From positions 103,774,201 to 103,838,200 of the forward strand of contig CM060955.1 of NCBI GenBank assembly GCA_030765055.1: a stretch of DNA of 64,000 bases, written 5' to 3'. Shown here piece after piece: positions 36,603-49,100 of this stretch. The first letter of the stretch is position 1. Each line of letters begins with the position of its first letter. Source of the DNA: Mantis religiosa (taxonomy: Eukaryota > Arthropoda > Insecta > Mantodea > Mantidae). The translations under genes were made by a program, and so were the position numbers. The notes under the pieces were generated by a model that worked only from the letters and a program-made list of their open reading frames with translations, made no database searches and was not told where the DNA came from.

Positions 36603-37542
36603 GAAAGAGTAGCAATGTTCCCAGTTTAGGGTAGTTTTTACATACTTTTAGAAGACGTACCTAAAAGCCAGGTTTGGAGTGTATGCACTGTTTTGTTTTT
36701 GAGTTTTGTAGTTGCCTTTGAGAATACTTCATACAGCCTATAGCCTTTTGGAAGGTAATAATAAAAAGCTTTGCAGTATTACAAGTTGCTCATGAAAGTA
36801 AGCTCCTTTCCCCGCAATGTTCTATACCTGAACCAATACTCAGTGGAGCTGGTATCGGCTACAAGTCCATTGCTAACATGTCTCCTTACCACCGTGGGAA
36901 CATGAAGCTGGTCTTCTCTTGTTCATCAGACATAAAGGTGGAAACAGAGGATAAAGTTTTCGAGAGTGCTTCTCTAACTGACCATTGATCTGTACTCTTT
37001 ATGGCACGTAAAACAATTTATAAGCTGTGGTAAAATTCCCTACTAGGAATGGCCAAATACTGTAATATAAGTGAAAAGTGCATCGTTGGGAAAAAGGAAG
37101 AGTATATTATGACTTAGCAGCTATGGTCGAGGCTTCTCGGTAGGTCGACGCAGAATGGTTGGAAAATTAGCAGAGATAAGCAGAGGCGGCAGCGCTCTCG
37201 GCATTGAAAACCCCAGAAGCGCTATCAACAGATAACCAGAATATTCCGAACTTTTACATTTTCCCTCGCATCCACAACCTTCTAGAATTTTCTGAAGAAA
37301 TCCCTTATAGCTGTATAACAGCCTTTAGTCAGATATTCAGTATGTTTCTGGCATAACAAACGGAATGATTCTGCTAGAAAGTAGTTACTTACGGTGAGTG
37401 CTGCTGCTGTAAGTGCTTACAGAATGTTTTAGTTCAAATCCCGCTGCATCACAAAAAAAAAAATGAACTGAAATGTTAAAAATGGATAAACACAGAATAT
37501 TCTCAGTGCACCTAACACGCGTATAGATAATGTATTCTATTA
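36603..37542. other. No identifiable feature
   Basis: AT-rich DNA. A possible B-box-like TAGTTCAAATCCCGCTG followed by an A-run at about 37431-37462 could be the remnant of another tRNA-derived SINE, but there is no A box. Confidence 0.35.
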
Positions 37543-38868
37543 CACAAGGGGCGTCCAAAAAGTAAGTTATGTTTCAATTATCTCCGCTGCAGCGCTGCGA
37601 TCGCAGTTCCGCACATGCACGTTAGACGCTCCGTATCAAGAAGAAGAAATGTGCGCTATTGTGAGATCACTGTCAGCCACGTACGCTTTGTTGTGCTTGT
37701 TTACAATGTCGGTGTTGATTGAAAAACCCACCACTTGTGAAATCATATCTGTGATTCGTTTTCAAATGCTAGGAAAGTGAAACCAATTGAAATTTATCGG
37801 CAAATTTGCGATGTTTACGGACAAAATACGATCAGTGATACAATGGTGAGAAGATGGGTCCGACACTTCAATGAAAAACGTAGTCAAGTGCACGATGAAG
37901 AACGAAGTGGGTGTCCATCTTTAGTTGCAGAAGAACTGGTTCACGCGATTGATGACAAGATCCAGGAAAACCGCAAATTTACAATTAGTGCTCTCGCTAT
38001 GGAATTTCCCCAAATCTCACGATCACTAGTTCATGAAATTTCGTAAACGTTGCTCACGTTGGGTGCCAAAGATTCTTACTGAGCAACTCAAAAAAAAAAA
38101 AAAAAAAAAAACGGATGGGTAGTGCACTTCGGTTTTTGACCGGTTATGATGAAGGCGGCGAAGAATTTCTGACACAGATAGTCACAGGAGATGAAACTTG
38201 GGTTTCTTACGACACCCCTGAAAGTAAGCGTCAATCAATGGAATGGAGGCACACCTCATTCCCAGCAAAGGTTAAGCCGAAATAAATCTTGACATCTCGT
38301 AAAAGGATGTACACGGTGTTCTGGGACAGGAAAGGCATCTTACTCATTGATTTCTTATCGCGTGGTCTAACAATGAAAGCAGATGCTTATTGCGAGACAC
38401 TTAGGAAATTGCGCCGCGCAATACAGAATAAGCGCCGAGGAATGCTGTCAAACGGTGTTGTGTTTCTTCACGACAATGCACTACCACACACTACAAATGC
38501 GACGATAATCATCGTACAGGGATTTGGCTGGGAGGTGTTTGACAATCCCCCGTACAGCCCTGACCTCTCTCCTAGCGACTTTCATCTGTTTTTGCATCTC
38601 AAATCTTTCCTTGGCGGTCAACACTTCAACAATGACGAAGAGCTGAAAGAAAATGTTTCCAACTGGTTGAAGACACAGGCGGCAAACTCCTATGAAGAAG
38701 GTATACAAAAACTTGTGCCTCGGTATGACAAATGCCTACAAAATTTCGCCAGTGATGTTGAAAAGTAGTTTAAGAGTTGCAGAATTTTTTGCAATAAATA
38801 ATTTTTCTGTATCTTTACAAAATTTGATTTTATTACCAAACAGAACTCACTTTCTGAATGTACCTCGT
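37543..38868 (+). mobile_element. Mariner transposon, inactive
   Basis: The ends are imperfect inverted repeats. The left reads ACAAGGGGCGTCCAAAAAGT and, inverted, the right reads ACGAGGTACATTCAGAAAGT; similarity continues into AAGTTATGTTT and GAGTTCTGTTT. A TA stands at each boundary, though the exact base is ambiguous. The length of about 1.3 kb is usual for mariner, and the interior holds one transposase along its full length. Confidence 0.85.
37706..38768 (+). pseudogene. Mariner transposase pseudogene (DD34D)
   Basis: Starts MSVLIEKPTTCEIISVIRFQ at 37706, shifts frame near 37777 into VKPIEIYRQICDVYGQNTIS and the rest of the helix-turn-helix domain (RRWVRHFNEK, EERSGCPSL). It stops at 38044, where a 22-base A-run (38091-38112) replaces the linker. 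The catalytic part resumes with MGSALRFLTGY and has all three aspartates in place: IVTGDETW, FLHDNALPH and YSPDLSPSDFH, with 34 residues between the last two. Further stops occur at 38282. The protein ends naturally at 38768 after SDVEK. Frameshifts and stops make it inactive, although the active site is preserved. Confidence 0.9.
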
Positions 38869-38869
38869 A

Positions 38870-40340
38870 TTTTTATAACCACAGAGTATAATATAAATAA
38901 TGCTTACTCTAAAATAAAATGAATAAATAATAACTGTTGAAAATAATGTACCATTAACAACGTCACCAAAATTAATCTCGGTGGCGAACAGCAGATCTGT
39001 TTGTTGACCCCAAAATTAAAAATATATTTCAGGACACTCTTATCAGCTGGATTAAGTCTTAAGTACTTACACATTAACAAGCATAAGGGACATAGAGTCC
39101 AAGGTAAGACATAAATAATGAAGTTCTACAATTAAAACAATAATGATAACTAAGCTCCACATCAGCATTGTTCATGTACATGCAATAAAAAAGGCAACAT
39201 AGGCATTATTGATCACTATGATTTCTTTATATAAATGTATTTCAAAACGTCATAGTAGCAATGGAGGTCACACAAAACTTTGTAAAATTTTCAAAACAAG
39301 TTTTATAATGCATAATTTGTCACTAGTTTATACAAGTAATTAGAAGCAGTAAGAATACTTATAGAGCATATTTTAATACACATAAATAATTTTAAAGGAT
39401 ACTGGACCCCGTTATATTTACATCTACAATTCTTAGGTTATTTTATGCAATTGTGTTGTATAATAAACTTACAGTGAATGCTGTCAGGCTGGTAGTCTTA
39501 TCACAAAAAATCTATGTTTTCCAATTTCACTGTCCATATATTCATGAAGTATATAAGATCCTCTAATTTTTCGTACCACTTATTGTACGAATATGTAATA
39601 TTGTTTAATATCTTAATTTTATTATTTATATCTTAAATAATTATTCATTATTTATCAGGTAGCTAAGAAGGTCTCTAAGTTACTGATTTTCTTGAGGTCA
39701 AAATCTATGTGTATCGGTAACCAAACTTACCGCCAAAGTTAAAAGTTACTGCTACTGTAACCATCATGCTGAACAGCTGTTAGTGAACTATTAATTTTAC
39801 TTTCGCGTAAGTTCTCTTTCAATTATTCACTATCTTGGAAGAAATAATAACCAGGCCATATGAGTCATGCGCATTGGAAAATATCGGAAGTATAAAATGC
39901 TTACATATATTTTCAAGCTCTTCCTCGTTTTTCAGTGGCCGAATATGCTTATAGCGCAATATATTACTTCAATTATCACTCGAGATACTTCTATCTTTTA
40001 AGAGTGAACATAAGTAAAACTTATAAATTATTCAGCTATTAACATATGTTTTTGAAAATTGCACCGTAGTTAACAGACATAATTTTTAACGTTGGTGTAC
40101 ACAACAGTTAATTGAAATATATTCAATAGTTTTAGGTTATTATAACGAATATAAAAAGCAAATATCTCTAATTGAGAAAATATACCGAAGAGAAATAAAT
40201 TTTTCGCACATTTTACTACATTAATTATTCCAATTAATAGTTCTAGGACAGAGGAAGACAGTTTCGTGAGTTGTGACGTATTTCAAGGGAGCGAGGCCTG
40301 CAGTGCATGTGAACGTCAGGCTAGAGCCGTGTTGTACTAA
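38870..40340. other. No identifiable feature
   Basis: About 1.5 kb of AT-rich DNA without recognised features. Confidence 0.4.
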
Positions 40341-40342
40341 GT

Positions 40343-40800
40343 TGCCCATATAAATGGCGCTGTGAGTACATCGGCACGGGTACAGGGGGCTATTGCATCT
40401 CTGTACCCAATGCTGGTTTCGGGTTCGATGCCAGTCCGCTTAAAGCTACACCTCTTTCGAGCGCTGATAATTCCACTCATGTTGTACGCCTGTGAAATCT
40501 GGGGCATGGCTGCAGATAGCTGGAAAGCATACCTTCAGCTTCCACAGAATAGAGGACTCTGATCCATCTATTCTGTTGGTCGTTCTTTCCCAGTGAGGTT
40601 GCTTCACGAAGCTACTCTTCTCCCATACGTGGAGGACGAAATTAGGCGCCGGGCGACAGAATCTACGCTCAAATTCCAGCTCACAGAAGCGCCCTGGTTC
40701 GGTCTCTAGGAGATCACGACGCTACGAGAGGCCGTTTCAGGTTTCCCGGCTACCCCGTATGGCATGCGGGCACCCGAAGTAACAAAGGATTTAATCCAAA
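40343..40800 (+). pseudogene. Jockey-like LINE RT C-terminus
   Basis: The plus frame from about 40362 reads ARVQGAIASLYPMLVSGSMP, then LKLHLFRALIIPLMLYACEI and WGMAADSWKAYLQLPQNRGL. This is the conserved A..LYPLL...L.LxLYKALIRPIMxYACxxWG...LQxxQNxxLR segment of Jockey-group reverse transcriptases. After a stop the frame goes on with FPVRLLHEATLLPYVEDEIR, again family-like. The element is truncated at both ends. It belongs to the same broad clade as 11795-12520 but is a different, more diverged member. Confidence 0.8.
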
Positions 40801-40989
40801 CAGCACCTTAAGCTGTTTGGCTACAAAATTTACCCCACTTTTAAATCAAATAAAACACCAGGGTGTAAACAAAACAGCGGTTTGACATCCTGTACAAAAT
40901 AAAGAGGAGCAAAAAGCTACCTCATCAGAATTTCTTCATTAAAATAATCCCACCTCATCCTGTAATAATCAAAAGTTTCAACCTGCGGT

Positions 40990-41465
40990 CAGACCTAAAA
41001 TTTGGGTGGGTACGCAGCAAAAACCTTCTGGTTGTTAACAGCCTGTCAGTACTGAGTTGGAGTTGGAGAATCTGAGGGTTCAGTCAAGAGTAGCGCACTC
41101 GATGACAACAATGTAGCTGCCACGTACCATATGGAACTGTTAAATTTACAATGTGACGATATATTGGAAGACAAATATACACACAAGAAACACTTGACTG
41201 TTTATTACAAGAATGTCCACCAAACCATATTCCCGAGGTTGTATTCATTTGCCGCACGGACATTGTGTAGGTTGGGCTCCATCTATGTGTGCGAACAATT
41301 CCTTTCTGTTATGAAATTAGCTAAGTTCAAATCCCGAAGTACCTTCTCGGATCACAATCTAACATGCAGTCTTCGATTGCAGATTTCCCAGACATTACGT
41401 CATGACATTGATAAACTAGTTAAAGAAAAACGAAACAGAAAGTGTCGGAAAATATCCACGTAATT
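40990..41465 (+). pseudogene. hAT transposase C-terminal (dimerisation) fragment
   Basis: An open frame at 41131-41463 reads MELLNLQCDDILEDKY, then LYSFAARTLCRLGSIYVCEQ and FLSVMKLAKFKSRSTFSDHN. This is the C-terminal hAT dimerisation domain of the Charlie/ZBED5-like group (MELIELQC...LFGSTYVCEQxFSxMKxxKSKxRSRL). The serine/cysteine/glutamate core is well kept over about 110 codons, better than in the relic at 21014-21720. No BED finger, catalytic region or terminal repeat was found. Confidence 0.8.
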
Positions 41466-44034
41466 TTGTTCTGAATCGGTCTCCCTAATTTGCAAAAATA
41501 ATAAAAAAAAAACTTTATTCTGTATTTTATTTACTTTAAAACATGCCTGACCTTCAGATAAACTACGAGTTGAAGTTTCATATATTTCCTCGTAGTACAG
41601 AGCCAATATGTAATTGTTTATATACTGTGACCAATTGTGTAATTAAAGCAGTGAGCACTAATATTACAACATACAAGATGTAAGTTATACATATTATTAA
41701 TACCCGATACGTATCCTGTCTTTCCTACGCTGTCTGAACCCTAACACACTACGCTGTTTCTTTCCTCTTGGGCAGCAGAAATGAGCGCGTGACGTCACAC
41801 GCTAACTTCCTTTCGTTCGGGGGCATATTTAGCTGTTAGAGCTGACAGAGGAGATTTCACACCACCACTACCTGTCTTCCCGTGTTCTAGAATGATAGCT
41901 TATAGGAAAATGTTTGAAACCATTATGCATTTTTCTACAAAATTTGAAGGAAAGTCAGCAAAAAGTACGTGGTGTGGAGCTTTACAAACGTTTGTAATTC
42001 TGAAGGAATCTTTTAAAATCGAATATGATATTAGTTTTACTCGTCAGTAGGAGACAGAGTGTTCAAATGAGAAAGTTATATGACTGATTAATTATTAAAT
42101 ATTCCCCATAAACGTGGAGTGGGTACTGCTGTGTTAAGTTGGCATTTCTTAAGGACCACTTACGTGAATTTATCATAAAATGTAAATATTTAAGAGTTTT
42201 TTGTAGGTCATTTTCTGCGTCCCTTTCTACCCAACCGATTAGTCTGGCCACGAACTCTATATAGCAGATTTGCAAATGAAGGGGGCTGATCCAATGTATA
42301 ATTCCGTTCGCTGCCGACAGTGTGGATTCACCCCTCTTTCTGTTACCCTGCGGGGTTAGAAAGCGCTGCTTCGCACATATTCGTTCCACCGGCCTCACTA
42401 ATATGTTTTGAGCTGCCAAACATTTTCTAATGCTTCTATCTGAACTATAGGGACGGACTGTGAAGCCACTCCAACTTCATAAAGGCAACTGTGGATGAAT
42501 GCATATCAAAAGCTCCAGTTCGATTCGCGCTGCTTTAAATCACATGATCAGTGCTATGGGGAGAGAGGGAGAAAGAAGAAGCGTAGGGTTCAGGTTCAAT
42601 TTGTTGGCAGAGAGATGTGATCTCACAGCAGTTAGTTGGGGGTGTGTGCTAAACAACACAGATACGGGACGGAATTTGTAACCCACCCTGATACGGCTAG
42701 GATTTCCGTGTCAGACCAGGTACACATTCGCCCGCATAACTCCACCAGATACAACAGGAATGTCCCTTCCCTCTTACATCGCCAAACTGCACTGCACAGG
42801 AAACTCTGATGTGTAAAAGTCACTCGAGTTTCCTTACCCCTCTCACCAGTTGCATCAGCTGTAGAATATATTATCTTCGGTTAGTAAAATCGTCACGTTA
42901 ATAGCAGAGAATGATCTTGCATTTAACGCATGAATTCCTTCTTATTTCTTTTCTGTGCCAACTACAGTACTCTACCCAAACGTTTTAAAGCAGTTTTAAT
43001 CAGAAATGTGTTTCCTTTCTCATCGAACCTCGATAAAAAGAAACATTTTAGAAGAAAGTTCATATTATGCACATGTGTGTCTGTGTTTTTTTTTTTTTTT
43101 TTTTTTTTTTTGTGAATAACAGAATTCAAATACAAAACATGTAATATTTTCAGCATCTTCAAATATTACAACAGCAAGATTTACAAGAAAATGTTAAATT
43201 AGTTTCACAAGAAAATATTTTATACCTTTCAAATCTTAATCCACAATTGTGATTAAATTGCCAAATTAAGTTTACACAGCTGAAAATAATTTCATAACAA
43301 ATGAAAGTATACTTTCAATTATATCTGGCCTCATCAGTTTTTATTAATTCTGACTTTTGCGTAAGCACACAGTTTTTATCAAATGATATTTTTGGTGGAG
43401 ATAATCATTTTCAAGACACTCTCTGAAAAAAACTGTTATTACTTTCACTACATAATTTCAAAGTCATCAAATATTGATCCAAAGGCCTCTTTAAGTTTGA
43501 TTAAAACTTAAGCCAACTACTTTAATGCAAATATTGATATCCACTAAAATAAAAGGGATAAAATAATTAAACAATATTTTACTGAACTGGTGGTAGAAAT
43601 CGAGCGAATGTAACACATAGAATTTTTAAATTTCTGTATTATAGTTCGCACAACTGCGTCATTATAACGAGACCGAAGTAGACAAAGACAGTGCAATGTA
43701 ACACGTACTTTAAACTTTTGTATACAAAAATATAAAGTTCACATAACAATGGGAATAAGTAACATTAATTTTAATAATTTGAAACTATAGAACTTAAATT
43801 CAAAATGCATTATGCAGTTTAATGTTTAGTAATGTTCTTAGCTACAGAAACACACATTTTGTTGTTAAGTGTTATGGATTATCTGTATTTTGTAAAATAT
43901 CCCTCTCTGAAATACACAGTGAAAAGCATACGATTATTCTGTTATTGTTGGTATGACTCTTTTATTTTTCATATGCATATATTTATTTGCAATATGTACG
44001 TTAACTGTGACTGTCCAAATTGTTACCTTCTTTT
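41466..44034. other. Mostly unidentified; one 118-codon minus frame
   Basis: No family was recognised. The minus strand has an open frame of 118 codons at 42063-42419 (MAAQNILVRPVERICAKQRF...) whose product I do not recognise; the composition does not argue strongly for coding. A 29-base T-run lies at 43087-43111. Confidence 0.4.
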
Positions 44035-44265
44035 AAATTACGTCCTCCAACGTTGTCACATCAGGCAATGAATGAAATGGGTGAAATTATGTTCTAATGA
44101 GCCCAGGGTCCATAGAGCTTAGAATTACCTAACATTCGACTATCAGAATAAGGGATATTTTCGGAATAACTTTATCCAGGTAACTCATCCTGACCGAAAT
44201 TCTAACTCGGAACCATTTGAACGTGAGGCAGACACGTTACCATCTACGCTACCAAAGTGGACCTT
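44035..44265 (-). repeat. tRNA-derived SINE (family S1), old copy
   Basis: The minus strand reads GTCCACTTTGGTAGCGTAGA, then TCTGCCTCACGTTCAAATGG, a decayed B box (GAGTTAGAATTTCGG), CTGGATAAAG, CTCTATGGACCCTGGGC and TTTCACCCATTTCATTC. Several substitutions separate it from the other copies, so it is relatively old. Confidence 0.85.
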
Positions 44266-47090
44266 TTTGGCCTTATTAACATAATATAAAGTTTAAGTAT
44301 TTTTTACTGCATGAACCTCACTTAGTGCCTACCAACACAAAGTAAGTCCCTGAAGGGAATGTGCCACCCTTACTAAGTGGGACAAGGACAGCGAATGTGT
44401 GAGACAGAGAACGCATGCTACACAAGGAGCAGAACCGTTAAGAAAACATGCACCCTATTCACTCTGTACACTAAAACCGAGAAGATTCATTCACAAAAGT
44501 AGGAGCCGTCAGAATGTTTTGAATGTTCTGTAACTGTACTGACATGGGGTGTCATAAATCACCGAGGGAGGGAAAAATAGTAATTCTAAAATATTTAAAT
44601 ATATTAAAATAATAATTTAATTTATATTTAAATAGGATTCTTCCTAATCATAAATATAATAATCTAACAAAAATTTGTATTATGTTTATAAAAAAGGTAA
44701 ACAAATAAGATACATTTATTTGAGATGAAAACAATACTGGGAGGGTAGATCTTATTCTTTAGGGTGCAGGAACCTTCTCCAATCCCCCTGCCTCTCAGGC
44801 TACGGATACCTTCTTTCCTGTGGTATAATATAGCTGCATGCCTGTCATTCGGGATGTTGCTCCAAATCTTTTACTTTATTGCTAAGGTGTTATTCAAATA
44901 AGATCTGGTATACATACATTCTTCCTGACGGCGATCACCATGATAATTTCATTTAAAGTTTCATGCTGTAGGTTTACTTTCTATGAAATTTAGATTAATA
45001 CATAACAAGCTTCTTATAATGTTGTATTATGGCAGATTAACGTCTATCATGAATCACTGTGTATTTATTAAATATTGCGGCAAACCCGCATACCAGTGGG
45101 TTCTGATTGGAGCTTGGAGTTCTCTTATCCTCAAGTGAATGGTTGTAGGAAATGGATTTTGGTGGTTGTTGGCTACCCAGTCGTATTAATAACACTTTGT
45201 TTGTTGCAGAATTATTTGGTTTAATTTCTACTAAGTTTGCTTATCGACTTGGATCCGTGACCACCTGTTACTAAAATTCCTAACATAAATTCAATTTTAC
45301 TTGAAACCCTGGATTACTTGTTTAAAGTTACTTCCGTGTGGTTTCTATTTCTTCTTTATACGGCGACTACTTTGCTCTAATAAACTTCTAATGTTGCTTA
45401 TACTTACGATGTTTGCGCTATTCTTAACTTCCCTACATTTCAGACTTATAAATCTTCGCGTCCCTTCTTGACGCGCATGAACACGTCCTTCCTGTCGTAG
45501 TATCACCTTTTAAGTAAATTTTTCTTACTTCACGATTCAGTTCGAACCTTATTCTGATTCCCTCTCTAACTTTATCACGTGACCAAACTAGCTCATCCTT
45601 CTCAAATGTTGCAATGTTATTGGTTTCTCATTTATTTCGAATTATCGCATTGGTTTGCAAAACTCATCTAACTCATTGACGTTCAGCCCATCCTGAGTTG
45701 GAGAGCGCCTACCTTGAGTTATTTGTAACGGTATACATCGTTATCAAATCAGCGAAGTTAATCTCTTTGGCGTTCATGCTCAACTGCATTTTGAAACCCT
45801 TTTGGTCCCAACACATTCCTGGCTGGAAGTATTCTATAGTTCTCAGACATTGAACTTTTCCTAGCACAAAGAAGGTAACGGTCCTTCCTTCCTGTCTCTC
45901 CGACGTGTACAGATTTTTACAAGGATATTTCCTCTTTCTTGCCTGGATGATAGTATATATGTTATATCAAATTATATTCTTCCCTTCTTATTCTTTAAGT
46001 CAACCGCTATTTTAATCATTACCCAATCCATTCTAATTTCATATTATTATAACAAGATTTTTATATTAATTGAGCAAACCATTTTTATTAATTTATCTTC
46101 TTTTTTAATTATCTGATTTCGATTATTTCGCCACCTCCTAATCACTGTCTGATACTGAGGTTACATTATTGATATGCAATCCACTCTCTGAAAGAGATAA
46201 AACTATGGCCGTGATAGGTACTAGTCAAGTAGGAGTAATATTTTGTCAAAGTAACAATTGAGCATCGTTGTACATATACTGTCGCAATTAAGAATTTCAC
46301 TGTATCGCACTAGCACTACTGCTGTTTATTTGTTTACTTTTCTGTTAATCCAATTCAAACAGTAGCTTTAAGTATGATATCTATGAAGCAGAACAGCATC
46401 GAAAAACAAACTCACGCAAATAGTAAGAGTTGAAATGTACTTAACCTTTTAATCTGTACTCAACAATTTCGAAAACTATAACTTACGGTCTATTAACACA
46501 TACGTTAAAATACGAAACCAAACGTTACGGAATTGTTCTGGGGTGAGTAATTATGCGTCAATTTGCACATTTGTAATCCATGTACTCTCACATTAAAGCT
46601 GACAGAAATAAGTTTAAAGATCAAACGTAACTGTAGGATTCAAAACAAAAATGACAGCGTGTTAACTACTCCATGTCACGCTGATATTGCGATTGTCAAA
46701 GTACTGCCTATGTTACTCTTTTGCAATCGACTCTGGAGATAACATACATATTTTTGTCGGATTTTACGGGTCAAAAATGAACCCTGACTTTTCATCCGGT
46801 TAATTTAAGCCCTTATCGGAACAACCCGTAAGCTGTGCGCATGTCAAAAATTCTTGCAACCAATTAGCTATAATGACAGCACAACAGGATTTCCCTTCAT
46901 TTTTTGTTTAATGAATTGGCTGTTAATACAAATACTGCACACCTCAGTTAATATTTTAACGATCGTTGGATATTTAATTGCTATGGCTCAAGTTTATTAA
47001 GGCAAGGTTTGCAGTGTAAAGGGTATACTGTGATGTGAGCTATGCATAGATCTGCTGCGGCTGAAATTTCCTGGAGGAAGAGACCTCAGG
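44266..47090. other. Mostly unidentified; possible decayed coding at 45400-45610 (minus)
   Basis: A C/T-rich region on the plus strand. On the minus strand an open stretch of about 64 codons at 45420-45612 reads KDELVWSRDKVREGIRIRFE then LNREVRKIYLKGDTTTGRT. It looks coding-like and is rich in charged residues, but I cannot assign a family. Confidence 0.3.
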
Positions 47091-47303
47091 ATGATTTTTT
47101 TTTTTTTGTAATTTACGTATTTAAGTCATATTGGGTGAAATGATGCTCAATTGAGCCCGGGGTCCATAGAGCTTAGAGTTACCCGATATTCGTCTTTCAG
47201 GATAAGGGAAACCCTTATCAAGATAATTCACCCTGACCGAGATTCGAACTCGGGACCTCTTGAACTTGGGGCAAACATGCTACCAGTACGCTACCGAGGC
47301 GGG
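47091..47303 (-). repeat. tRNA-derived SINE (family S1)
   Basis: The minus strand starts GCCCGCCTCGGTAGCGTACT and proceeds through the anticodon arm, B box GAGTTCGAATCTCGG, AGGGTGAATTATC and CTCTATGGACCCCGG to an A tail (T-run 47094-47106). Its 5' end abuts the (GAT)n tract that begins at 47305. Confidence 0.88.
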
Positions 47304-47304
47304 C

Positions 47305-47588
<284 letters not shown>

Positions 47589-48006
47589 TCTATAAAATCT
47601 TATTCCACACATATTTTTCTTCATAAGTTTTGTTTTCTGGCAAGTCAAACACACTAGGCCAACACTTTATCAAAGTTTCTCTTCCAACCCGTTTCCAAGC
47701 AGGTTGGGTGAGTGCAATGAGTTCACCTACTGTAAAGAGTATACAAGTAATGTACCTACTGAGAATAGCAGTTTATCGTCTGTAGAAAGAAAGTGCCCTC
47801 TTAATGTGCTAAATAACGGTTTTATTAATTTACTTTTTACTTTTAATTTAAAAACTTGTCTGGGTTAACGGGATTTCACTGTATATCTTCATAAAACACT
47901 AATTTATGACAAATTGTGCGTTCTAGTGGTAATGTGTTTCTTTTTTAAATAAAGAATGACAATAATTATTTACGGTCAAAATTTTTCGCAATAACATTCA
48001 ACCTTA

Positions 48007-49040
48007 TTGTATTCTGTTAGCTTAATGTGCAACAAACATGCCGTAGTAGTTTTATTGTTGGTACTCCTGGTTCCCGCCTGTGAGATCCAGGCAAGTTCAG
48101 ACATGTTCAGTATCGCCTACCGCTGCAATGGAGGTAACATGAAGTTAAAGTTGATGTTAGATGAAGATTCGGTGTTTCTTTCAAACGTAATTACTGCTGA
48201 TGAAACTCGGCTACATCATTTTGATCCTGAGAGCAAAGCTCAGTGTCGAAATCTCCTTCATCACCAACCCCCTCGTAGCGTAGATGGTAGTTCAAGAGGT
48301 CCCGAGTTCGAATCTCGGTCAGGCAGTGTTACCTGGATAAGGGGTTTTCCGGGGTTGTCCCTTATCCTTCAAGACGAATGTCGCGTAACTGTAAGCTCCA
48401 TGGATCCTGGACTCATTTGAGCATCATTTCACCCAAGTCATTCAGCGTCCGATATGAGGGGAGGTATATTACAAAAAACAAAACAAAAAAATCACCACCA
48501 AAAAACCCTTCAACGCCAACCCCCAAAACACAAAAGTGGTTGCTTCTGCTGGGAAATTTATGGTCATCTCATTCTTTGATATTCATGGAATGGTTTATCA
48601 GCATGTTGTACCTGCACACACATCAGTAACTGGACAATACTACAGAGATGTCCTGAAAACATTGCAGGTGCATATCAGGCGCAAAAGACCACATTGCCGT
48701 GAAGCAGGCTGGATGCTGCACCACGATAATGCGCGGCCGCATTTTGCCAATGTAGTTGCTGAATATCTTGCAAAAGTCAACGTGAGATGCATTCCGCACT
48801 CTCCCTATAGTCCGGATGTAGCACCATGTGACGTTTCTATTCCCTAACTTGAAGAAACGCCTTCCTGGGAGGCATTTTCCATCATCAGAAGCAGTGGTAA
48901 AGGCTGCAGAGGCGATTTTGAAGGATCTCTCAAAAATGGTTTCCAACCTATCTTTGAAGACTGGCAGAAACGCTGGGACAAGTGCATCGCATTCAGGGGA
49001 GACTATTTTGAGAATGACCAAAATTATGAGGATGAGTAAA
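48007..49040 (+). pseudogene. N-terminally deleted mariner transposase (copy 1)
   Basis: The catalytic domain is recognisable: first aspartate in ITADETR, second in HHDNARPH, third in SPDVAPCD, with 34 residues between the last two. The tail continues KKRLPGRHFPSSEAVVKAAE. The helix-turn-helix DNA-binding domain is absent, as in the copies at 54973 and 63169. A frameshift at 48840 and the SINE at 48273 also break it. Confidence 0.85.
48273..48506 (+). repeat. tRNA-derived SINE (family S1) inside mariner
   Basis: Carries CTCGTAGCGTAGATGGTAG, then directly TTCAAGAGGTCCCGAGTTCG: the anticodon arm text seen in other copies is deleted. The S1 body and an A-rich tail follow. Flanking 18-bp repeats CCTTCATCACCAACCCCC (48255-48272) and CCTTCAACGCCAACCCCC (48507-48524) differ at two positions. 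The mariner copy at 54973 has the uninterrupted site, which confirms the insertion. Confidence 0.9.
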
Positions 49041-49100
49041 GTTACGTTGTCAAAAAAAAAAAAAAAAAAATGTGATCATTCTTTATTGAACAGCTCTCTC

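Larger units (their letters stand above)
47930..49100 (+). mobile_element. Deleted mariner (copy 1) carrying a SINE
   Basis: The left end holds AAATAAAGAATGACAATAAT and the right end holds, inverted, TTCAATAAAGAATGATCACA, matching the ends of the copy at 54973-55877. The interior has the deleted transposase in several frames: VVVLLLVLLVPACEIQASSD, VITADETRLHHFDPESK, then after the SINE MVYQHVVPAHTSVTGQYYRD, MLHHDNARPHFANVV and YSPDVAPCD. An 18-base A-run lies at 49051-49069. Boundaries are approximate. Confidence 0.85.

Noticed and set aside
37425..37465. B-box-like TTCAAATCCC followed by an A-run
   Set aside because: No A box or tRNA-like fold upstream; too little to call a SINE.
42063..42419. 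118-codon minus-strand open frame as a host gene
   Set aside because: No recognised motif, no splice or promoter evidence, and comparable frames can arise by chance in this length of DNA; noted only as unassigned.
48007..48110. Signal-peptide-like start (VVVLLLVLLVPACE)
   Set aside because: It lies in the lead segment of a deleted mariner pseudogene present in three copies. Hydrophobicity here is a by-product of the sequence, and nothing suggests a secreted protein.
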